From NCBI GenBank assembly GCA_902363835.1, contig CABJBM010000058.1, positions 1 through 5,770 of the forward strand: DNA of 5,770 bases, given 5' to 3'. Numbering within the stretch: position 1 is the stretch's first letter; each line of letters begins with the position of its first letter. This DNA is from Lachnospiraceae bacterium (GTDB taxonomy: Bacteria > Bacillota > Clostridia > Lachnospirales > Lachnospiraceae). The notes under the pieces are model-generated. The model had not been told where the DNA came from and made no database searches. It worked only from the letters and a program-made list of their open reading frames with translations. Below, piece after piece: positions 1 through 4,144 of this stretch. Both the position numbers and the translations under genes were made by a program.

Positions 1-6
1 TCGTTG

Positions 7-27
7 GTACTCAGTAGATATCGGTAA
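7..27 (+). repeat. Left attachment arm (inverted repeat with 5744-5764)
   Basis: The sequence begins GTACTCAG and contains AGATATC. It matches the reverse complement of 5744-5764 at 19 of 21 bases, with mismatches at 15 (T/C) and 23 (G/A). In large serine recombinase systems the two attP arms are imperfect inverted repeats, which end up facing each other at the element ends after integration. Four bases separate the repeat from the TC at 1-2, the presumed crossover dinucleotide. Confidence 0.6.
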
Positions 28-52
28 TGTATTTATTTCCAGATTATTCCTT

Positions 53-81
53 TTGACTTCCAGAACATTTGTTCGTATACT
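53..81 (+). promoter_or_regulatory. Promoter of the 59-aa gene
   Basis: TTGACT (53-58) and TATACT (76-81) are separated by exactly 17 bp, close to the sigma-A consensus. Transcription would start near 88, so the AGGAGG ribosome site at 88-93 would lie at the very 5' end of the mRNA. The promoter sits 26 bp inside the left attachment arm and fires into the element. Confidence 0.65.
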
Positions 82-100
82 TATGTCAGGAGGTGGTAAC

Positions 101-280
101 ATGTATGGAGCATGCAGCCTTGCACAAGATGTAAACAGATGTCCTCACTACAATGCAAATACGGGGAGCTGTGATACCAGTAATAATATGTGTGGATTTT
201 TTAGAAATTGGGAAAAGAAAGAGGAGAAAACCGGATACAAAAGACAACCAAGGTGGTACGAGCAGTATTATGAGAGGTAG
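101..280 (+). CDS. Small four-cysteine protein of unknown function (59 aa)
   Basis: I do not recognise a named family. The ATG at 101 is preferred over upstream in-frame starts because AGGAGG at 88-93 lies 7 nt before it and the predicted transcript starts near 88. Cysteines are at residues 5, 14, 24 and 31, with a CPHY segment at 14-17, a plausible small zinc- or disulfide-stabilised fold. The C-terminal third is basic and aromatic (WEKKEEKTGYKRQ, then RWYEQYYER), which could suit nucleic-acid or protein binding. No signal peptide or membrane segment is present, so it should be cytoplasmic. It is a single-gene unit: a near-consensus promoter stands upstream, and the stop codon lies inside a hairpin terminator. 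Placement next to the attachment arm is typical of accessory or excision genes, but no function can be assigned. Confidence 0.7.
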   Translation: MYGACSLAQDVNRCPHYNANTGSCDTSNNMCGFFRNWEKKEEKTGYKRQPRWYEQYYER

Positions 281-305
281 GGACATAGATGCCCTACCTC
301 TGTTT
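273..305 (+). terminator. Hairpin terminator after the 59-aa gene
   Basis: AGAGGTAGGG (273-282) pairs perfectly with CCCTACCTCT (292-301) around a 9-nt loop, followed by a weak GTTT tract. The stop codon TAG (278-280) lies inside the stem. The T tract is poor, so termination may be partial. It would also be the first terminator met by transcripts crossing the joined ends of an excised circle. Confidence 0.6.
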
Positions 306-520
306 CTGAACGTTTTACATTATAATAGATTGATGAACCTGTCGTAGCTGTTCCTGTCCATGATAAATCAATTTTTGAATTTCCCGCCGTTGCAGATAAA
401 TTTGTTGGGGCTAAGGGATTAATAAAATCAACTAAATAACCATCTCTATCTTTTAATTTAATGGTTCGTACAAGGTTGCATTCTCCCTTTGATGCCGTGT
501 AGCAGTTTTTTTCTATTGTT

Positions 521-551
521 TTGTCATATCTTTTTACATTTCTCATATAAT
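521..551 (+). promoter_or_regulatory. Possible promoter for the 96-aa gene
   Basis: A perfect TATAAT at 546-551 is preceded by TTGTCA at 521-526, with a spacing of 19 bp, longer than ideal. It lies about 50 bp upstream of the ATG at 602 in an AT-rich stretch, so a chance match cannot be excluded. Confidence 0.35.
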
Positions 552-601
552 TTATTTGTAGGCTTACATCAGAACTGAGTATAAACGAAAGGAAATGTTC
601 C

Positions 602-892
602 ATGAAAAAAACCAATCATTTTTCTGACTTATCTCTTCCTGATCAGGATATTCTGATCGATCACATCTTTTTTAATTATAAGATGATTCCAAGCATTAAC
701 TATCAACAGACTGCTTATGGTTTGAAAGCGCGCTTCAACCGCTTAACAGGGGCTGATATCGGACACCAAATCACTTCACAATGCTTCATGGAAGCCATGG
801 TAAAAGCAGGCTACAAAGCGGTTCCGTCTAAAAAAGACGTTATCCCTAATTGGTATTTTAATGTTGGTAGGGTTCAATTTATAATCCATTGA
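602..892 (+). CDS. Small hypothetical protein of mobile-element type (96 aa)
   Basis: The ATG at 602 follows AAAGGAA (588-594) with a 7-nt gap. The protein is soluble, with no signal or membrane segment. The central and C-terminal part (YGLKARF at about 39-45, F-x2-AMVKAGYKAV at about 62-73, then NWYFNV near 83-88) resembles, from memory, a short protein common in Firmicute phages and integrative elements with the pattern YGLK-x2-F, F-x2-AM-x2-AGF and NW-x-F. No biochemical role is known to me. The last residues (GRVQFIIH) look unlike that pattern, and the stop overlaps by 14 nt the convergent gene ending at 879, so the C-terminus may have been altered by a rearrangement. Both genes are small and lie in the accessory part of the element. 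Confidence 0.65.
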   Translation: MKKTNHFSDLSLPDQDILIDHIFFNYKMIPSINYQQTAYGLKARFNRLTGADIGHQITSQCFMEAMVKAGYKAVPSKKDVIPNWYFNVGRVQFIIH

Positions 893-1172
893 TTCCTCTC
901 ATTTTGATCTTCATAATTTGGGAAATGCTTTTTAAGAAAAAGGCAATAGTACCATCAGTACACTTCATTGAAAAGCCCGTAACAATGCTATCTTGTGATG
1001 GACTACCTCCAAATCCGTCACGCTTACAATCAAACATAAGGTTAATATCACCAATTGCAGCATACAAATTAGCTTCTGGAGCATAATTCACTATTCTATC
1101 CATTACGGCTTTCAATTTATTACAATACCTCTCAAAATCCATTATATCCTTTTCTTTAACTCCTTTAGTCAT
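879..1172 (-). CDS. Hypothetical protein, leftward (97 aa)
   Basis: I do not recognise a named family. The start at 1172 has GAGGT (1179-1183) at good spacing; an alternative ATG at 1142, which would begin MDFERYCNKLKAVM, has AAGGA close by, so the N-terminus is uncertain by ten residues. The sequence has an amphipathic N-terminal helix (about 12-30), a middle segment NLYAAIGDINLMFDCKRDG (about 35-53), then a glycine-rich turn and an apparently folded C-terminal part. The composition looks like a genuine globular protein rather than a shadow frame. No membrane segment or catalytic motif is evident. It converges on the gene at 602-892 with a 14-nt overlap, so simultaneous expression would give antisense 3' ends. 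Confidence 0.6.
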   Translation of the reverse strand: MTKGVKEKDIMDFERYCNKLKAVMDRIVNYAPEANLYAAIGDINLMFDCKRDGFGGSPSQDSIVTGFSMKCTDGTIAFFLKSISQIMKIKMRGINGL

Positions 1173-1181
1173 ACATTTACC

Positions 1182-1226
1182 TCAAGAAAATCCTAATTTT
1201 GCATAATATGTTCCTTCCTGCTCCAT
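1182..1226 (-). CDS. Possible 14-aa leader peptide
   Basis: An ATG at 1226 with AAGGA 9 nt upstream opens the frame MEQEGTYYAKLGFS. Its TGA (1184-1182) overlaps the GAGGT ribosome site of the gene starting at 1172. This layout suits translational coupling or a leader peptide, but a frame this short may be the stub of a lost gene or chance. Confidence 0.25.
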   Translation of the reverse strand: MEQEGTYYAKLGFS

Positions 1227-1255
1227 TGAGTTAAATCCTTAACATTTTGTATATT
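1226..1255 (+). promoter_or_regulatory. Possible promoter of the TTG-start gene
   Basis: TTGAGT (1226-1231) and TATATT (1250-1255) are 18 bp apart. A transcript would begin near 1262, giving a leader of about 40 nt before the TTG at 1304. The match is moderate in an AT-rich region. Confidence 0.4.
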
Positions 1256-1303
1256 ATTTTTTTGTTCTGCAGACACTACTAAAAAGCGAAAGGAGCATCA
1301 ATC

Positions 1304-1480
1304 TTGAACAGCAAAGATATATCTTCCAACAAACAGGGTAGTTCTACAGACAATAATGTCAGTAATAAAAATGTTACCCATACAGATCCTCATTCGAAAA
1401 CCGTACCATATAGCGATTATATCGATCCATTTTATACTCCTCCAGGTGAAGGTCCTAAACCTAGAATTACATCCAATTAG
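1304..1480 (+). CDS. Small polar protein with TTG start (58 aa)
   Basis: The frame opens with TTG at 1304, preceded by a strong AAAGGAG (1289-1295) with an 8-nt spacer, and ends TAG at 1478-1480. The N-terminal half is low-complexity and rich in Ser, Asn, Asp and Thr (NSKDISSNKQGSSTDNN). The C-terminal half holds a compact Tyr/Pro segment, VPYSDYIDPFYTPPGEGPKP, which looks like a short linear or binding motif. There is no signal peptide, membrane helix or cysteine, and the protein is probably disordered. A candidate promoter upstream and a convincing terminator 17 nt after the stop make it an independent unit. I recognise no family; an anti-repressor, an inhibitor or a modulator peptide are all possible but none is supported. 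Confidence 0.6.
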   Translation: MNSKDISSNKQGSSTDNNVSNKNVTHTDPHSKTVPYSDYIDPFYTPPGEGPKPRITSN

Positions 1481-1496
1481 GCATCATCCGGTGACG

Positions 1497-1529
1497 CAAG
1501 GGAGGTTTAAATCTCCCTTGTTATTCTTT
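1497..1529 (+). terminator. Rho-independent terminator after the 58-aa gene
   Basis: CAAGGGAG (1497-1504) and CTCCCTTG (1513-1520) form a perfect 8-bp stem with an 8-nt loop, followed by TTATTCTTT. It reads rightward; the opposite strand has no T tract. Confidence 0.8.
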
Positions 1530-1550
1530 GCATCATTTATCCGGAACCTG

Positions 1551-1715
1551 TTATGCATTCCTGACAAATCTTACAGTGGGATCATTTGGCCTTTTCATAT
1601 GGGTTTTACTGACATGCCTTGATGCAATACTTATAATCAAAAAAATCTCCACCATGCACTGTTGTCTGGTGTATGCACTCTCATGGGGTTCCTCCTTGTT
1701 CCAAAGCTTGTCCAC
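1551..1715 (-). CDS. Third frame of the leftward small-gene cluster (about 54 aa, start uncertain)
   Basis: The frame reads GTG at 1715 to TAA at 1551, 11 nt after the preceding gene's stop. It contains YTRQQCMVEIFLIISIASRH (about 15-34) then VSKTHMKRPNDPTVRFVRNA to its end. A hydrophobic patch (about 21-31) is too short and polar-flanked to be a convincing membrane helix. The start is a problem: GTG has only a poorly spaced GGAG. A much better site, AAGGAGG, precedes an ATG at 1684 in another frame, which gives MRVHTPDNSAWWRFF and stops in a run of seven T. Either the ATG frame is a separate 15-aa peptide, or an indel or frameshift in the T run matters. The family is not recognised, and reality of the gene is only moderately supported. 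Confidence 0.4.
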   Translation of the reverse strand: MDKLWNKEEPHESAYTRQQCMVEIFLIISIASRHVSKTHMKRPNDPTVRFVRNA

Positions 1716-1726
1716 TGGCTCCGGTC

Positions 1727-1891
1727 TCAGCCGGATCCTTCCTTTTGTTTATTTTCCTTTTCACGGTAAATGCCAGCCGCTATTCGCCCAACATTATCCA
1801 GTATTTTCTGACGCTCATCCGCTGTTTTCACAACACAATCATCATGGCCACGAATAATGGTATTCCCTATCTTCATTTCAAAAACTAACAT
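1727..1891 (-). CDS. Small hypothetical protein in the leftward operon (54 aa)
   Basis: The ATG at 1891 follows a strong GGGGAGG with good spacing. The protein begins MLVFEMKIGNTIIRGHDDCV and continues VKTADERQKILDNVGRIAAG, then a highly charged tail (IYREKENKQKEGSG). It predicts as a short beta element followed by one amphipathic helix (about 23-44) and a disordered basic/acidic end. One cysteine (residue 19) and HDD at 16-18 are the only notable side chains; no catalytic motif is evident. It starts 26 nt after the 44-aa gene and is followed within 11 nt by another frame, so the three form a probable operon read from the divergent control region at 2053-2244. I recognise no named family, although the coding look and ribosome site are convincing. 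Confidence 0.7.
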   Translation of the reverse strand: MLVFEMKIGNTIIRGHDDCVVKTADERQKILDNVGRIAAGIYREKENKQKEGSG

Positions 1892-1917
1892 GGGCAGCAC
1901 CTCCCCTTCGGTTAAGG

Positions 1918-2052
1918 CTATGCAATATTGGTTGTACTTGTTGCGTATTTCCTTCCCTCCTTAATATAATCTTTGCGCGGATACCGTCTGCTGCGCTCCA
2001 AACAGCGATTGCACCGGCGGCAAGACTTACATGAATATGTAATTGTAACCAT
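1918..2052 (-). CDS. Small cysteine-rich basic protein, first gene of the leftward operon (44 aa)
   Basis: The ATG at 2052 follows AGGGAGG with a short spacer. The N-terminus has a tight cysteine cluster, CKSCRRCNRC, with cysteines at 8, 11, 14 and 17, followed by LERSRRYPRKDYIKEGRKY. Four cysteines at i, i+3, i+6 and i+9 among arginines suggest a metal-binding knuckle that contacts nucleic acid, although this spacing is tighter than classic zinc ribbons. It holds the position that cro holds in a phage: first gene transcribed divergently from the repressor. It has no helix-turn-helix, so it is not a Cro in the usual sense. Its leader shares a 13-bp motif with the repressor's leader, placed 20 nt before the ATG, suggesting direct control by the repressor. 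Confidence 0.7.
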   Translation of the reverse strand: MVTITYSCKSCRRCNRCLERSRRYPRKDYIKEGRKYATSTTNIA

Positions 2053-2113
2053 GCCTCACCTCCCTTTTTGCTCTGAAAAAATCGCTAAAACTTATTGACT
2101 TACCTCTGAAAAT

Positions 2114-2140
2114 ATTCTACAATTAGGCTGTTGATCAAAA
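2114..2140 (-). promoter_or_regulatory. Possible leftward promoter of the small-gene operon
   Basis: Read leftward, TAGAAT lies at 2119-2114, with TTTTGA at 2140-2135 as a weak -35 at 15 bp spacing. The -10 overlaps the operator-like copy at 2106-2118. Spacing is suboptimal, so the assignment is tentative. Confidence 0.35.
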
Positions 2141-2167
2141 TTAATAAAAACTTCCAGTCATTTTCAT

Positions 2168-2176
2168 TGCTATAAT
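2168..2176 (+). promoter_or_regulatory. Extended -10 promoter of the repressor gene
   Basis: TGCTATAAT at 2168-2176 is a perfect extended -10 (TGn plus TATAAT), with no good -35, as is usual for this class. Initiation near 2183 would fall inside the operator-like copy at 2180-2192, which fits autorepression. Confidence 0.6.
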
Positions 2177-2244
2177 TGTGCGATTACTTCAGAATGCCAA
2201 GGAGTTTCTTGCGATTTTTTCAGTGTTTCTTAGAGGAGCGCAAA

Positions 2245-2634
2245 ATGGACTTAAAAGAACGCATTAAAGATTTGTGTAAAAAGAATAATATTTCTATGAA
2301 CCAACTTGAACAAGAACTTGATTTCGGGAAAGGGTACATAAGTAAACTTGGAAAAAGTACGCCTAATGCTGCAAAAATACAGCAAATTGCCAACCGCTTT
2401 GGTGTTACAGTGGATTATCTTATGAACGGAAATGCAAAAGATGGCAACGAGGAAGAATATTACTATCTTAATGATGAAACTCGCGAAATCGCTCAAGAGA
2501 TTTTCAAAAATCCGGAACTTCGTTCGCTGTTCCATGCGGCAAGGGGTTTATCACCGGAGCGTCTTAAAGCCCACATAGATTTTATACAAACTTTAAAGCA
2601 ACAGGAAGATAAGCATAAAGATGAGGGGTGTTGA
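2245..2634 (+). CDS. Xre-family helix-turn-helix repressor (129 aa)
   Basis: This is a DNA-binding transcriptional repressor of the phage/ICE immunity type. The helix-turn-helix domain spans about residues 3-60: SMNQLEQEL is helix 2, GKGYISKLGKS is the recognition helix, followed by KIQQIANRFGVTVDYLMNG, a hallmark end of HTH_3 domains. Residues 75-120 form a helical C-terminal part, probably for dimerisation, with no LexA-like peptidase domain, so inactivation must come from outside. The start at 2245 is chosen because GAGGAG stands just upstream and the Xre fold begins there; the in-frame upstream extension from 2176 has no ribosome site and adds non-homologous residues. Its stop overlaps the vestigial start of the ImmA-like gene. 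It should bind the motifs in 2073-2223 and control both promoters. Confidence 0.88.
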   Translation: MDLKERIKDLCKKNNISMNQLEQELDFGKGYISKLGKSTPNAAKIQQIANRFGVTVDYLMNGNAKDGNEEEYYYLNDETREIAQEIFKNPELRSLFHAARGLSPERLKAHIDFIQTLKQQEDKHKDEGC

Positions 2635-2651
2635 TGTGAATAAATAATCCA

Positions 2652-2864
2652 TTGCTTACAAAGGCAATTGAAGTGTACTTTTTAGATATGCACAGTGGAA
2701 TTGAAGAACAAGTGGTCTCCAATAGTGATGGAAGTTTTACTATTATAATAAATTCAAGGCTGAACCAGGAGCGTCAAATGACCGCATACCAACACGCCCT
2801 CTTACATATTTCTAACGATGACCTCAACAAAAAAGATGCTGATTCTATAGGGTTTGCCATGTGA
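2652..2864 (+). CDS. ImmA/IrrE-like short protein, probably damaged at its start
   Basis: The segment SDGSFTIIINSRLNQERQMTA followed by YQHALLHISNDDL resembles short ImmA/IrrE-type proteins that sit beside Xre repressors in Firmicute elements; in ICEBs1 the ImmA peptidase cleaves its ImmR partner. The usual HExxH zinc motif reads HALLH here, so the catalytic glutamate is absent and activity is doubtful, though I recall related short members with the same change. Length (70 aa) is near the short family form. The TTG at 2652 has no ribosome site at a sensible distance. Upstream, GTG AAT AAA (2636-2644) begins a frame next to the repressor stop and hits TAA at once; removing one base would join it to this frame as VNKNPLLTKAIEV. 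A one-base frameshift near the start is therefore likely. Confidence 0.6.
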   Translation: MLTKAIEVYFLDMHSGIEEQVVSNSDGSFTIIINSRLNQERQMTAYQHALLHISNDDLNKKDADSIGFAM

Positions 2865-2883
2865 CAAATTTATCAAAATAATA

Positions 2884-2905
2884 AAAACAGCCTATGGCGT
2901 TTTAA
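2884..2905 (+). terminator. Weak terminator after the ImmA-like frame
   Basis: AAAAC-a-GCC (2884-2892) pairs with GGC-GTTTT (2896-2903) around a TAT loop, with one bulged A. It is small and AT-rich, so readthrough into the lipoprotein gene is plausible. Confidence 0.4.
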
Positions 2906-2944
2906 TAAATAAAAATAAGAACAAATAAGGGGGAATTACTGAAA

Positions 2945-3595
2945 ATGAAAAAGTTAAAATTATTTGCAACTGCAGTCCTTATCTCTTCATCTATTTTACT
3001 GATTGGTTGCAGCAAGAAAGCAGATGCCGTTTCCATGACATCCCAAACTACCGACACTGAAATCTCCATTAATGAATCCAATACAGAAGCTGAAACAAAA
3101 AGTGACCTAGAGGCTATTGGAGAGGTCGGGGTAGAAAAAGGACTTTTTAATGTTGAACTAACTATCCCAGCAGAATTTGTTGGAGAGCAAACACAAGAAG
3201 ATCTAAATGAATTATGTAAAGAAAAAGGGTACAAATCCATCACCTTGAATGATGATCAAAGTGCCACCTACATATTAACAAAACAGCAGCACAAAGAAAT
3301 GATGAAGGAAATAAAAAATAGTATTAGCACATCTATAACAGAAATGATTGGCTCAGAAGATTATCCGAATTATACAAATATAACAGCAAATGATAACTTT
3401 ACTGAATTTCAGGTAACCACAAAATCTTCTGAATTATCCCTGGTAGAAACTTTCTCTGTAGTGGGTTTTTATATGTATGGAGGTATGTATAATATTTTTA
3501 ATGGAACGGCTGTTGACAATGTTTCTGTAAAATTTATCAATGCCGATACCGGGGAAGAAATTACAACCACAAATTCCAAAGACATGGGTGAATAA
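2945..3595 (+). CDS. Secreted lipoprotein of unknown function (216 aa)
   Basis: The N-terminus is a classic lipoprotein signal: KKLK, a hydrophobic stretch (about 6-20), then the lipobox LIGC with Cys22 as the acylation site. Lgt and Lsp processing would leave it anchored outside the membrane. A Ser/Thr/Glu-rich linker follows (about 23-56), then a folded domain (about 60-205) with GLFNVELTIPAEFVG near its start and ETFSVVGFYMYGGMYNIFNG around 168-187. AAGGGGG (2927-2933) precedes the ATG by 11 nt. I recognise no named domain; such proteins are usually labelled hypothetical lipoproteins. It lies between the repressor/ImmA genes and the integrase, on the same strand. In S. thermophilus phage TP-J34 the gene ltp in a comparable position encodes a lipoprotein that blocks superinfection. 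A similar role is a hypothesis based on context, not sequence similarity. Confidence 0.85.
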   Translation: MKKLKLFATAVLISSSILLIGCSKKADAVSMTSQTTDTEISINESNTEAETKSDLEAIGEVGVEKGLFNVELTIPAEFVGEQTQEDLNELCKEKGYKSITLNDDQSATYILTKQQHKEMMKEIKNSISTSITEMIGSEDYPNYTNITANDNFTEFQVTTKSSELSLVETFSVVGFYMYGGMYNIFNGTAVDNVSVKFINADTGEEITTTNSKDMGE

Positions 3596-3660
3596 TTCTG
3601 GTATTGAAGCATACTGAATAAAATCATGATTAAAAGGCCTGCAGCTTTGATAAGATCAAA

Positions 3661-3834
3661 AGGAATGAGGGATGCTTCTATTATCTCTACACCCTTTCTC
3701 TTGCATAACATACTTAAGATATTGGCTATATCTTGCCTCAATTCTCCGTATGCAACTTTTCTACGATATTATGGTGCAAATACTATGTGGTGCTTACATT
3801 CCCACTTTGAATGTGATAAATCATTCATATCCAT
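3661..3834 (-). pseudogene. tnpA: IS200/IS605-family TnpA remnant
   Basis: Reading leftward from the ATG at 3834, the frame gives NDLSHSKWECKHHIVFAP, a stop (TAA at 3771-3769, codon 22), then YRRKVAYGELRQDIANILSM and KRKGVEIIEASLIP. This matches the N-terminal third of Y1 (HUH) transposases of IS200, where the stop stands at the Lys of the usual FAPKYRR. Sequence beyond about 3661 no longer matches, so the CPDHIHML histidine pair and the catalytic tyrosine are absent. The protein is inactive. A strong AAAGGAGGTCA ribosome site (3851-3841), an extended -10 and a leader hairpin survive upstream. The remnant lies between the lipoprotein and recombinase genes, on the opposite strand. Confidence 0.85.
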
Positions 3835-3860
3835 ATGAATTGACCTCCTTTGATTAATTT

Positions 3861-3890
3861 GTGCGGTTTCGGACCACACCTATTATATCA
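3861..3890 (-). promoter_or_regulatory. Promoter and leader hairpin of the tnpA remnant
   Basis: Read leftward, TGATATAAT (3890-3882) is an extended -10. Just downstream, GTGTGGT (3879-3873) pairs with ACCGCAC (3867-3861) through a CCGAA loop; the stem is complete only in leftward RNA, where a G-U pair replaces what would be a mismatch on the other strand. IS200 is known to carry a leader structure that limits transposase translation. Confidence 0.55.
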
Positions 3891-3971
3891 CTGGAGGTTT
3901 TTTCTTGGAGCTAAAGCTGCTGTGGTCACACCTGCATAGCAGATGGTTTATTAAAAGATCGCCATACAAAC

Positions 3972-4006
3972 AAAACCGCCCGGTGCTGGTAACACCGAAC
4001 GGCTTT
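3972..4006 (-). terminator. Leftward terminator upstream of the tnpA remnant
   Basis: In leftward RNA, AAAGCCGTTCGGTG (4006-3993) pairs with CACCGGGCGGTTTT (3985-3972) around TTACCAG. G-U pairs complete the stem, and a T-rich tail (TTTTG, then TTTG) follows. IS200 elements carry such a terminator near the left end to block transcription entering from outside, which fits its position about 140 nt before tnpA. Confidence 0.65.
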
Positions 4007-4080
4007 AAATAGACTTTCTCTTACCAGACATCCTGGAAAGATATATTCTACCTGATCAATGGAATTATGTCATTTTCGGA

Positions 4081-4105
4081 ACGCCCCGGCAAGGGGCGTA
4101 TTTTT
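4081..4105 (+). terminator. Rightward terminator before the recombinase gene
   Basis: ACGCCCC (4081-4087) and GGGGCGT (4093-4099) form a perfect 7-bp stem with loop GGCAA, then ATTTTT. It may be the original terminator of the lipoprotein transcript, now separated from it by the IS200 remnant, and it isolates the recombinase gene from upstream transcription. Between 4007 and 4080 I see no gene or convincing signal. Confidence 0.75.
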
Positions 4106-4144
4106 ATACCCAAAATCCAATAGACTATACAAGGAGATGATATA

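Larger units (their letters stand above)
268..615 (-). pseudogene. Fibronectin type III domain fragment, probable gene remnant
   Basis: The leftward frame reads APTNLSATAGNSKIDLSW (about 411-358), then YYNVKRSET ending near 303. These are hallmarks of the first strands of a fibronectin type III domain as found in secreted Firmicute surface proteins. Only about 37 of the usual 85-95 residues remain; the match stops right at the hairpin (273-301) and the frame ends soon after in unrelated sequence. The N-terminal part (MEHFLSFILSS, then NCYTASKGECNLV) is unrecognised. No ribosome site precedes the possible starts, and the upstream end overlaps the divergent gene at 602. A fragment of a host or cargo surface protein is the simplest reading; a real short protein is possible but less likely. 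Confidence 0.4.
2073..2223. promoter_or_regulatory. Divergent control region with four copies of a 13-bp operator-like motif
   Basis: GCGATTTTTTCAG occurs perfectly at 2211-2223 (rightward) and at 2073-2085 (leftward). GCGATTACTTCAG (11/13) lies at 2180-2192 rightward, and a weaker copy (9/13) at 2106-2118 leftward. The two perfect copies sit 20 nt and 21 nt before the ATGs of the two divergent genes. Same-strand copies are 33 and 31 bp apart, about three helical turns. The arrangement is mirror-symmetric around 2148, and inner copies overlap the predicted start site of the repressor promoter and the -10 of the leftward one. This suggests operators for the neighbouring Xre repressor, with autoregulation. 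A shared mRNA leader element is the alternative, since both perfect copies precede a ribosome site. Confidence 0.55.

Noticed and set aside
1356..1888. Rightward open frames of 71-109 codons
   Set aside because: They lie opposite the leftward small genes, lack ribosome sites, cross a terminator and have unstructured composition; they are shadows.
2176..2244. Upstream extension of the repressor (start at 2176)
   Set aside because: No ribosome site, sits inside the promoter and operator region, and adds residues outside the Xre fold; ATG 2245 has GAGGAG.
3469..3741. Leftward 90-codon frame as an independent gene
   Set aside because: Its N-terminal part is the middle of the broken tnpA (RQDIANILSM) and its remainder is antisense to the lipoprotein gene.
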